64,000 bases of DNA, from positions 17,014 through 81,013 of the forward strand of contig DDEW01000015.1 of assembly GCA_002336935.1 (NCBI GenBank). Reading direction: 5' to 3'. Under the pieces are notes generated by a model. That model was not told where the DNA came from. It made no database searches and was given only the letters and a program-made list of their open reading frames with translations. Within the stretch, counting starts at the first letter, position 1. Each line of letters opens with the position of its first letter. A program made the translations under genes and the position numbers. This document shows positions 29,408-37,499 of the stretch, piece after piece. The DNA is from Candidatus Saccharibacteria bacterium UBA1944 (GTDB lineage Bacteria; Patescibacteriota; Saccharimonadia; Saccharimonadales; Saccharimonadaceae).

Positions 29408-30670
29408 ATGAAAAAACAATTCACCACCACTATATTCCGCGCCTTCAGCATCTTTGCGATTGTCGCGGTTTTCGCAGCACAAACTATATTACCGGCATCA
29501 GTTGCAAATGCTGAGCAAATTGCAACGCGCAGTCTTGAGTTACGTGATGGTGACAATAATACGCTTGGACAGAATGGTGGTTCGCGCCCAAGCGGTGTCG
29601 TCGATCACTTCTTTACCTTCACGCTTGGTAGCGCAAACCAGTCGATCGGCTCAATACAGTTCCAGTACTGTACTACCGCAGCCGATGTGGGCGGTGCAAC
29701 CTGTGTGCCACCAACAGGGCTTGATGTTTCCCAGGCTGGCACGGTGCTTAGTACAACGACTGGCGTCACTGGTTTAACCATTAACAAAGCCTCAGCAAAT
29801 GTCTTTTACCTTACTCGCACTCCCAACCCCGTGGTTGCGCCAGGTGCAAATGCCGTGGTAACCGTATTGGTAAAAAATATTGTCAACCCGTCAACACTTG
29901 GAACGTTCTTTGTGCGAGTCTCTACCTTCGCGAGTTTTGATGCCACCGGTTCCCCTATTGACAGTGGTACTGTCGCTGCAAGCACCGCCGACCCAATTGA
30001 ACTCAGCGGTGTCATGCCCGAATCGCTCGTCTTCTGTACTGGTAAAACCGTTAATACGAATACCACCACCAACGCCGTAGGGAGCGTCCCTGATTGCTCA
30101 ACCGCTACGGATGGCGTCATCGGTTTCAATAAGCTTTTCTCACCTACAGATACCGCCTATGCTTTGTCGCAAATGGCCGCAAGTACCAATGCTGGTGCCG
30201 GCTACGTAATATCGGTGAATGGTCCCACCCTCACCTCAGCGGGTAATACTATTAGCCCCATGGGAGCACTCGCTGGCCCTGGCATCGTACCAGTTAGGGG
30301 TACTTCACAATTTGGCATGAACCTTGTTGCTAATACCGCCGCTATATCTACCGGTATTGACACTACGAACATCTTATTCAGCGACCTGCGCACTCAAGAT
30401 CCAGCGAATAGTCCTAGCCCAGGTATGAGTGCCAACGTTTTCCCTAGCGCCAACGCTGCCAATTTCCGTGGTCAGCCCATTAACGGCTACGAAACACAAA
30501 ACCAGTTTAAATATGTAGATGGTGAAGTTGTGGCGGCAAGCAATAATGGCGTTGCAGGTGCATCAGATGCCCAAATTTACACCGTTACCTACATCGCTAA
30601 CGTCCCAGGTAGCCAGCCTGCCGGTACCTATAGTACAACCCTCACGTACATCTGTACCCCAACATTTTAA
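29408..30670 (+). CDS. Secreted WxL-like surface protein (long, Cys-containing)
   Basis: 420 residues: signal peptide (~1-33, cut after ANA), a beta-domain with FQYCTTAADVGGATC, a second Cys pair (FCTGK...DCSTA) and a C-terminal block YTVTYIANVPG...GTYSTTLTYICTPTF, shared almost unchanged with the next gene. Spaced cysteines suggest disulfide bonds. The ATG at 29408 directly precedes the signal peptide; the upstream extension is not signal-like. No SD; TACTAT lies ~37 nt upstream. Likely wall-bound adhesin or fibre subunit. Confidence 0.75.
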   Translation: MKKQFTTTIFRAFSIFAIVAVFAAQTILPASVANAEQIATRSLELRDGDNNTLGQNGGSRPSGVVDHFFTFTLGSANQSIGSIQFQYCTTAADVGGATCVPPTGLDVSQAGTVLSTTTGVTGLTINKASANVFYLTRTPNPVVAPGANAVVTVLVKNIVNPSTLGTFFVRVSTFASFDATGSPIDSGTVAASTADPIELSGVMPESLVFCTGKTVNTNTTTNAVGSVPDCSTATDGVIGFNKLFSPTDTAYALSQMAASTNAGAGYVISVNGPTLTSAGNTISPMGALAGPGIVPVRGTSQFGMNLVANTAAISTGIDTTNILFSDLRTQDPANSPSPGMSANVFPSANAANFRGQPINGYETQNQFKYVDGEVVAASNNGVAGASDAQIYTVTYIANVPGSQPAGTYSTTLTYICTPTF

Positions 30671-30696
30671 CGCATACAATTTCCCGGTTTCTCACA

Positions 30697-30725
30697 GACT
30701 GCCGCTTGCACCGCAAGTGGTAGTC
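30697..30725 (+). terminator. Hairpin between the two WxL-like genes
   Basis: An imperfect stem-loop (GACTGCCGCTTG / CAAGTGGTAGTC) lies 27 nt after the upstream stop. It lacks a T-run, so it may stabilise the 3' end or cause partial termination before the next promoter. Confidence 0.45.
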
Positions 30726-30775
30726 TAGGTATTCAGGCTTTACTACAGTGTTCTGCTTATGATACACTCTATTCT

Positions 30776-31936
30776 ATGAGAAGAGTGAGGGGATCTGCAT
30801 ACTTTTTGGGCATGGTTTTAGTGCTGTCATCGGTGATATCAATTTATAATGCTACAGTAGTAAACGCTGCACAAATAACCGCCCGTAGCCTCACGCTAGT
30901 TGGCGTGGGGACAACAGGAGGCTCGTTGCCAGGCGGTGTTGTCAACCACAAATTTACCTTTACTATCCCGTCAACAGGTGTACCCCTCGGCTCCATCAAG
31001 TTTGAATATTGTACCATTGCCACAAAGGATGCCTGTGTTACGCCCACCGGCATGGACGCTGCAGTCATTACAGGGGTGACCGACACCGGATCCGCGGTCA
31101 CAGGCTGGTCTGTACAAGCAGGTTCCACAGCCAACTCCGTAATTGTGAAACGTGCTTCCGCTACCAACCCTGCCGGCGGCAATCTTGTTATTCAGCTCAA
31201 TGGTATTAAAAACCCTACTACCACCAACTACACATTCTTTACTCGTATTACCACCTATGGGTCACTCGATGGTACCGGTACTGCAGTCGATACAGGCTCT
31301 GTAGCAGCCAGTACGGCAAGTGCCATCCAATTGAGCGGTATCATGCCTGAAAGCCTCACCTTCTGTACGGGTGGCACCATCACCGTCGACTTTCCTCCTG
31401 GTCACCCAGAAGGAATTCCCAACTGCTCTACAGCAACCTCTGGGGTAATAGAATTTAACCAACTGTTCTCCCCACAAACCACGGCTGTTGCCTCATCACA
31501 AATGGCCGCGAGCACCAATGCATTCTCTGGGTATGTCATCACTGTCCATGGACCGACCCTCACTTCGTCGGGAAACACGATTCCTGCAATGAGCCCTGGC
31601 GCGACCGATGCCCCCATCGCCGAATCAATCGGAGTGAGCCAGTTCGGTATGAACCTTGTTTCGAATAGCCTCACGGCAACGCGCGCAGCAATCGGCGCCA
31701 ACGTCACACCAACTGCAACTGGAGTGAATCTGCGAGGCCAAGCGGCAAGCGACTACACTACAGCTGGAAGCTGGAAATACTCTGACGGTGACACGGTTGC
31801 AGCGAGCGATAACGGCGGCGCTGGCCCAACCAATAGTCAGCTTTACACTGTTGCCTATATAGCAAACGTAGCCGGTAACCAGCTCGCCGGTACCTATAGC
31901 ACTACTCTAACGTACATTTGTACACCTACCTTCTAA
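30776..31936 (+). CDS. Secreted WxL-like surface protein, paralogue
   Basis: 386 residues, a clear paralogue of the gene at 29408: signal peptide (~1-32), ITARSLTL start of the mature chain, FEYCTIATKDAC, IMPESLTFCTGG, NCSTATSGVIEFNQLFSP, ASTNAFSGYVI and the ending GTYSTTLTYICTPTF. TACACT ends 7 nt before the ATG (leaderless). Followed after 2 nt by the DUF916-like gene, so the two are co-expressed. Confidence 0.76.
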   Translation: MRRVRGSAYFLGMVLVLSSVISIYNATVVNAAQITARSLTLVGVGTTGGSLPGGVVNHKFTFTIPSTGVPLGSIKFEYCTIATKDACVTPTGMDAAVITGVTDTGSAVTGWSVQAGSTANSVIVKRASATNPAGGNLVIQLNGIKNPTTTNYTFFTRITTYGSLDGTGTAVDTGSVAASTASAIQLSGIMPESLTFCTGGTITVDFPPGHPEGIPNCSTATSGVIEFNQLFSPQTTAVASSQMAASTNAFSGYVITVHGPTLTSSGNTIPAMSPGATDAPIAESIGVSQFGMNLVSNSLTATRAAIGANVTPTATGVNLRGQAASDYTTAGSWKYSDGDTVAASDNGGAGPTNSQLYTVAYIANVAGNQLAGTYSTTLTYICTPTF

Positions 31937-31938
31937 CC

Positions 31939-32940
31939 ATGAAACAACTCCGCCACGCACTTCCCTTCGTCGCAGTCTTTACCATTATTTCTGCTGTTGT
32001 TGTTGCGCCGTTTAGCTATGCCGTTTCTACTGCTCAACCAAATCAAAGCGGATTGGCTCTTGAAATCGCACCGCCTGTTCTTAACCTTACTGCGAATCCA
32101 GGCGAAGTAATCAACACCCAAATTGCCATCCGCGATATTGCAAATTCACCGCTCATTGTCACGAGTGAGATTAACGACTTCACAGCAAGCGGCGACGAAA
32201 ACGGCAATCCGAAAGTGTTAACAAACACCGATGAAAAAAGTCCTTATTCTATTACCAGCTGGGTAAGCCCATTCCCTAAGATGACGCTCAAATCAAGACA
32301 GGTTGAAAACTTACCTCTCAAGATTACCGTGCCTTCGAATGCAGCACCGGGTGGCTATTATGGTGTTATACGCTTTACTGCAACCGCTCCAGAGGGAACA
32401 ACCAGTAGCGTATCGCTTGCACCAAGCCTTGGAGCATTAGTAATGATACGTGTCAAGGGTGACGCTTACGAAAAGCTTACTATCGCTGAGTTCTACATGA
32501 CAGCTAACGGGAAGAAATCGACGATCTTTGAAGGTATCCCATTTGACTTCGTTGAGCGCATCGAAAACCAAGGCAATGTGTATGAGCAACCATCAGGCAA
32601 TATCCTGATTAAAAATATGTTCGGTAAACCGGTGGCAAGTGTCAACGTTAACAGTGAGTACCGAAACATCCTTCCAAAGAGTGTTCGTAAATTTAATCAA
32701 ACATTTGATAAGTCTGCGCTCGGCAACGGTATGATGTTCGGCAAATACACTGCCGAACTGACACTGACGTATGGCAACAAACAGACCGTTAGTTCATCGC
32801 TCACCTTCTGGGTTATTCCTTGGAAGCTTATCATTCTCGGTATCGTCGTTCTGGTTGGCCTCGTCATTGGTATTCGCATGGCCATCCACCGCTACAACGA
32901 GCGACTCGTTGGCAAGTCACGCCGCTCACGCCGTCGTTAA
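31939..32940 (+). CDS. DUF916-like (WxLIP-type) membrane-anchored surface protein
   Basis: 333 residues: signal peptide (~1-28), a beta-sandwich domain beginning LALEIAPPVLNLTANPGEV and running through VPSNAAPGGYYGVIRF (the usual DUF916 pattern), a second beta-domain (~190-285), one C-terminal TM helix (~290-312) and a basic tail. In lactic acid bacteria DUF916/DUF3324 proteins dock WxL proteins to peptidoglycan; here it directly follows two WxL-like genes, so an equivalent docking role is inferred. No SD; 2-nt gap to the upstream stop. Confidence 0.82.
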   Translation: MKQLRHALPFVAVFTIISAVVVAPFSYAVSTAQPNQSGLALEIAPPVLNLTANPGEVINTQIAIRDIANSPLIVTSEINDFTASGDENGNPKVLTNTDEKSPYSITSWVSPFPKMTLKSRQVENLPLKITVPSNAAPGGYYGVIRFTATAPEGTTSSVSLAPSLGALVMIRVKGDAYEKLTIAEFYMTANGKKSTIFEGIPFDFVERIENQGNVYEQPSGNILIKNMFGKPVASVNVNSEYRNILPKSVRKFNQTFDKSALGNGMMFGKYTAELTLTYGNKQTVSSSLTFWVIPWKLIILGIVVLVGLVIGIRMAIHRYNERLVGKSRRSRRR

Positions 32941-32965
32941 CGACACTTAATGATATACTGTGCTT

Positions 32966-33922
32966 ATGGCTACTTTCCGGTCTAAGTTGATTCACCACCG
33001 CCACACTGGCCGTGTCCGTCCCCACGAGCATACATCGTATTTTTCCCTAACCGCATTACTGCTTGTAGCAGGATTACTGCTCCTCACCTATACGGCATCG
33101 GCTTGGGAGCGGCCTGGACCAAGCGCGGAATCCGTGGGCATCAGCGGCATTGTCCCAGGAAAACCACCCACATCTGCGGCGACAATCCTGACGCCGACTG
33201 ATGGACAACGCTTTTCGCAAACACCCATCACTGTGGCGGGTACATGCCCGAAGGATACGCTAGTCGAAGTATTCAAGAATGATATTTTTGCAGGATCTGC
33301 TATCTGTACATCAGAAGGCACCTTTAGCTTTCAAATTGACCTGCTTATCGGCGCTAATACCCTTATCGCAAGAGTATACGATGCCCTTAACCAGCAAGGG
33401 CCTGACTCAAACAAAGTCACCGTATACTACGACGCCATCGCAACGCAGGGTGCGCCACTTACCTCCCTCAACTTTGGCGGCCCGCAGCTTATCATTAATA
33501 CAGACGCCGTCTTTAGGGGGTCATTCCCAAACAAGGAAATGTCTATCCCTATCGATGTCATTGGTGGTCGCGCACCCTTTGCTATCAACGTACAATGGGG
33601 CGACAGTAACAACAAGGTCATCTCGCGGCCAGACAACTCCACATTCCGGGTGTCCCACACCTATCAAAAGGCCGGCACATTCCAGTTGTCTATTCAGGCC
33701 ACTGATGCTGATGGCCGAGTTGCATTTCTCACGGTGGCAAGCATTGTGAACGGGCAGCCGGATCCTGCAACGACTGCAGTAGCAAACGCCAAGACAACTA
33801 CCAATAGTTTACTCATGCTCTGGCCCCTCTACGCAGCAACCTTCGCAGTCGTGGTCAGCTTTTGGTTAGGTGAGTGGCGCGAAAAGCGTTTACTAATTAA
33901 GCACGGTATCATTGCCGCTTAA
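32966..33922 (+). CDS. Ig-like/PKD-domain membrane protein
   Basis: 318 residues: a TM or signal segment (~29-47), an Ig-like domain (TPTDGQRFSQTPITVAGTC to KVTVYY, ~75-155) with one Cys pair, a PKD-like domain (~180-270; VSHTYQKAGTFQLSIQATD is the PKD signature) and a C-terminal TM helix (~290-310). TATACT lies 6 nt before the ATG (leaderless). It probably binds other surface proteins or glycans. Confidence 0.78.
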   Translation: MATFRSKLIHHRHTGRVRPHEHTSYFSLTALLLVAGLLLLTYTASAWERPGPSAESVGISGIVPGKPPTSAATILTPTDGQRFSQTPITVAGTCPKDTLVEVFKNDIFAGSAICTSEGTFSFQIDLLIGANTLIARVYDALNQQGPDSNKVTVYYDAIATQGAPLTSLNFGGPQLIINTDAVFRGSFPNKEMSIPIDVIGGRAPFAINVQWGDSNNKVISRPDNSTFRVSHTYQKAGTFQLSIQATDADGRVAFLTVASIVNGQPDPATTAVANAKTTTNSLLMLWPLYAATFAVVVSFWLGEWREKRLLIKHGIIAA

Positions 33923-34214
33923 CTTATCCACAGCTTTGTCAATATTTTTTGCAAACTACTTGCGCTTTTTACCATAAGCATGTATGCTAAGTCATGTAAA
34001 ACCCACGTGTGTGAGAAACAAAAAGGCTTTACAGCACATAACAAAAACAAACTCCACCACACAGCAACCGCTGTGTTTTTGGCGTACTAACACCCAGGAG
34101 CTACTTCGCCTGGCATGACGGTGAATCTCACGTGCTCATTATGAGTACTCACCCGATGCAAAAATTGAAGTCGGACCCACCATTAAAACAAAAAGTAACC
34201 CCAGTATTGCTGGT
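33923..34214 (+). promoter_or_regulatory. Leader region of the 1077-residue surface gene
   Basis: No protein gene. A DnaA-box-like TTATCCACA occurs at 33924-33932. A sigma70-type promoter follows: TTGCGC (33960-33965), 17-nt spacer, TATGCT (33983-33988). A terminator hairpin with five T lies at 34059-34080, and a second hairpin (CCAGG/CCTGG) near 34093-34113. The next gene starts with GTG at 34215. This looks like a ~85-nt small RNA or an attenuated leader; no known riboswitch class was recognised. Confidence 0.5.
34059..34080 (+). terminator. Intrinsic terminator inside the leader
   Basis: ACACAGC (34059-34065), loop AACC, GCTGTGT (34070-34076), continuing into a T-run to 34080. It lies ~65 nt after the predicted transcription start and 135 nt before the coding region. 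Confidence 0.75.
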
Positions 34215-37200
34215 GTGCTCAAACGCTCACTGTTTTTTGGCGCCTTACTTGTAGGCGCGCTTGGCGTTCTTGGTACACTCTTTATCAGTCCCGCAGCAGC
34301 AGCGACCAATCCGCAGATGAATTTCCAAGGTCGGCTACTCAATACACAGGGGGCTGTGGTTGCTGATGGTTACTATAATATTCAGTTTAAAATTTACGAA
34401 GGCGGGACAGGTACCGCTGCTGGCAACCCAACCGGTACGCTCAAATGGACTGAAAACTGGCTTAATAGCAGTAGCCAAGGCGTTCAGGTGATTAACGGCT
34501 ATATGTCTGTTCAACTTGGCAGCATTAACCCATTTGGCAGCCAGGTAGACTGGAACTCAGATACGCTCTGGCTTAGCATGAATATTGGTAATACAAACAC
34601 GACGTGTACTCCGTATGCAAGCTGTTCGCCTGATGGTGAAATGCTTCCGATGAAACGACTCTCGGCAGTCGCCTACGCCATGAATGCCACCATGCTTGGT
34701 GGACGCACCGAAGCAGGCTTTATTCAAAATACCACAACGCTACAAAGTGCAAATATTGCAGTTCAAAGTGCAAATAGCGCGAATGTAGCAGCCGTTATAC
34801 AGGGCGCCTCAGGTCAGACTGCTGATCTCCTTCAGCTCCGTTCAGCCAACTCGGGAACATCAGTAGTAACTGTTGGTGCATCAGGCGCAGTCTCTTTGCA
34901 GCCGGCTACTGATTCAGCAAATCTGCTCGCAGTAAAGACAACCGGCGGTCTCTCGGTCCTCAACGTTAACTCTTCCACTTCTCAAGTAAGCATCGGGAAT
35001 GCATCTACGGTTGGTGATGCACTCGTTGTCACTGGCGCTATTAGTGCGACAACAGCACTTAAAGCATCTGATTCAACACTCACTGGGTCATCCTTAACCT
35101 TTGGTATTAGCGCACCCTCACAAATTCAAGCAGGAAACAACCAGTCTTTGAGCGTACAGGGTGGAAACGCGACAACAGTCAACACTAACGGCGGGAATCT
35201 TACGTTAAGCGGTGGGACAGGAAATGGATCAGGTGTTAACGGATTAGTTGTTATGACAACACCCACCTTCCAGACCACCGCAAATGATGCGAACTGTTTC
35301 ACCGGGGGTTCACTGGTTGCTGCAAGCTGTACCATTAGCGCAGCTTCTGTGAACGGATCTTCTGCGATTATCGTTGGCTTCTCGACGAACGGGCAAACCG
35401 CTACTCTCCCAGATCCGACCATACTTACGGCCGGACGAGTAGTGTATGTCACCGCGTCTACCACATCACAAGATTTCACCCTATCAGTTAACGGTGGTGG
35501 TCAAGGAAATCAGATTGCAATGCGCAAGAATACAACAGCAACGATGATTTGGAATGGTGCAGACTGGACTGCTGCAGGCGCCTCAAGCTCTACTACCTTG
35601 CAAGCCGCCTACGATAACACCTTGCAGAGTGCTGGTGGCGCCGAACTAGTTGTTAGCAAAACATCTGCCACAAACGGACTCACGATACGTGACAGTAGCA
35701 CTAATTCGGTCAACGGCACACTCCTTAGTGTGCAGACATCAAGTGCGGCTGGGCTCTTACAAGTTAATAGTAATGTCACCGAATATGCGACAGATGCTGG
35801 TGCCGAAGTCGCAGGCGCTACCTCAACAACGTTCCCCGCCTCTACATGGACTGCACTCACCGGCACCACGGTAACCAGGTACACGACCGCGGGGAGCTAC
35901 ATTGCCACCGGTCAAGGGTCAGTATCTGCCGTGACAAATGCTACAGCCAATACGGGTATTAAAAACCAGCTTAGTTCAGCGCTCACCGCAAATATGACCT
36001 ACAATGTCAGCTTCACGACACGGCTACTTAGTGGTACGTTTACAGACATGAATATCTATTACTCCATTGATGGAAGTGCGGCGAGCGTACCTTGCTCACT
36101 ATCCGCTACGAGCGTGACAAGTACATGGACTAAGGTCAACTGTTCGTTTAAAGCCCCCGCTAGTGGAATTACAGCAAGCAACGCCATCCTTATTCGTCAA
36201 ACAGCTGCAACAGTACGCACCTTTTACGTTGATAACCTTAGCGTCACCATTGCTGCTGACTTTAACTTGGCAACTGATGGCGGTGTTGACGATACGACGA
36301 ATTTCGGCACAAACTGGTCGGCAGTGAGTGGAAGCTCAGTATCGCAAAATTTGAGTGTAGGCAATGATACCAGCAGTAGTGCACAGGCAATTACCGCTGC
36401 GACTGCAGGCCAGGGCATTCGCAACAAACTAAGCATGAACCCCCTGCCAAGTACGCTCTACCGAATCAGTATTTATGCCGCAAGCAGTAATACATTTAAT
36501 GATTTTCTGGTGCGGTATTCACGAGATGGTGGCGCAAACTTTGTGAACTGTGCCGACTATAACACTCAAATCGTCTCGACCAGCCTCACCTCATTTACAA
36601 AAATTACCTGCTATATCACCACAGATGGCACCGCTGCCACAAACCCCTACGTTTACTTTACTCAAACAAGCGGCACTGCACGAACATTCTACGTTGACAC
36701 CTTTAGCATGACGCTCAACAGTAATACAACGCCAAACGTCCAAGTGGGCGGCGGGGTGAATGGTGGACCAACGACATTGTTCACCCTAGACAAGGGTGCA
36801 AGCGCCCCAATTGCCAGCGACAATGATGCACTGCTCGGCAGCATGTATTATGACACCACTCTGGGTAAACTTCAGTGCTACGAAGCCGACGGCTGGGGTG
36901 CCTGTGGTTCTAGCCCTGACAATATCGTCACAATCAGCCCAGAATACACTAACGCCGTTTTGCACGGCACGGGTGTCGGTACAATGACAAGTGATCTGTG
37001 TTCCGATACGCTCAATATCAATGACGGCAGTTCAGGCCAATCCACCATCTGTGGTAGCAACGAAACATACAACTTCTACAAATGGACATCACCGCAGTCT
37101 ACTCCACAAACATATGGCATCTATGTTACTTATCAGTTGCCTAACACCTTCAAGAGCTTTGCCTCTGGGCAAACATCGCTGATGGGCAGAACCGATAGCG

Positions 37201-37448
37201 CTAATTCAACCGTTAATTACCAGGTTTATCGCAACACTTCTACAGGGCTTACTCCTTGCGGGTCTACCATATCGGTGTCAACAGGTAATCAAGCTTCGTG
37301 GCAGGTGGGTACTGCTGCTGGCGCAGCCGACCCGTCAACATGCGGCTTCTCGCCAGGCGAAAGTATTGTGTTCAAGATCAACATTACTGCAAGTCAAAAC
37401 GCTAACGCATACGTTGGTAACCTCAACTTCACCTTCTCTAACAGATAG
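34215..37448 (+). CDS. Large secreted adhesin with two CBM-like domains
   Basis: 1077 residues starting at GTG; no in-frame ATG lies upstream and the signal peptide (~1-33, cut after AAA) begins here. The mature start NPQMNFQGRLLNTQG is frequent in CPR surface proteins. Next come a fibre-like region with beta repeats (~150-430), two tandem jelly-roll modules (~515-690 and ~690-840), each ending TFYVDNLSVTI or TFYVDTFSMTL like carbohydrate-binding modules, and a C-terminal domain with paired cysteines. Likely a glycan-binding surface fibre. Confidence 0.78.
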   Translation: MLKRSLFFGALLVGALGVLGTLFISPAAAATNPQMNFQGRLLNTQGAVVADGYYNIQFKIYEGGTGTAAGNPTGTLKWTENWLNSSSQGVQVINGYMSVQLGSINPFGSQVDWNSDTLWLSMNIGNTNTTCTPYASCSPDGEMLPMKRLSAVAYAMNATMLGGRTEAGFIQNTTTLQSANIAVQSANSANVAAVIQGASGQTADLLQLRSANSGTSVVTVGASGAVSLQPATDSANLLAVKTTGGLSVLNVNSSTSQVSIGNASTVGDALVVTGAISATTALKASDSTLTGSSLTFGISAPSQIQAGNNQSLSVQGGNATTVNTNGGNLTLSGGTGNGSGVNGLVVMTTPTFQTTANDANCFTGGSLVAASCTISAASVNGSSAIIVGFSTNGQTATLPDPTILTAGRVVYVTASTTSQDFTLSVNGGGQGNQIAMRKNTTATMIWNGADWTAAGASSSTTLQAAYDNTLQSAGGAELVVSKTSATNGLTIRDSSTNSVNGTLLSVQTSSAAGLLQVNSNVTEYATDAGAEVAGATSTTFPASTWTALTGTTVTRYTTAGSYIATGQGSVSAVTNATANTGIKNQLSSALTANMTYNVSFTTRLLSGTFTDMNIYYSIDGSAASVPCSLSATSVTSTWTKVNCSFKAPASGITASNAILIRQTAATVRTFYVDNLSVTIAADFNLATDGGVDDTTNFGTNWSAVSGSSVSQNLSVGNDTSSSAQAITAATAGQGIRNKLSMNPLPSTLYRISIYAASSNTFNDFLVRYSRDGGANFVNCADYNTQIVSTSLTSFTKITCYITTDGTAATNPYVYFTQTSGTARTFYVDTFSMTLNSNTTPNVQVGGGVNGGPTTLFTLDKGASAPIASDNDALLGSMYYDTTLGKLQCYEADGWGACGSSPDNIVTISPEYTNAVLHGTGVGTMTSDLCSDTLNINDGSSGQSTICGSNETYNFYKWTSPQSTPQTYGIYVTYQLPNTFKSFASGQTSLMGRTDSANSTVNYQVYRNTSTGLTPCGSTISVSTGNQASWQVGTAAGAADPSTCGFSPGESIVFKINITASQNANAYVGNLNFTFSNR

Positions 37449-37499
37449 TATTACCGAGTTGCTTATGCTACTATAGGTAAGAATAGTGGTAATGGTGAA

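Noticed and set aside
33990..34120. Riboswitch (for example cyclic di-GMP type) in the leader
   Set aside because: None of the conserved bases of known classes could be found; only simple hairpins are present.
34141..34215. An upstream ATG (34141) and a frameshift in the 1077-residue gene
   Set aside because: The ATG frame gives no signal peptide and never joins the gene. The GTG at 34215 is followed directly by a good signal peptide.
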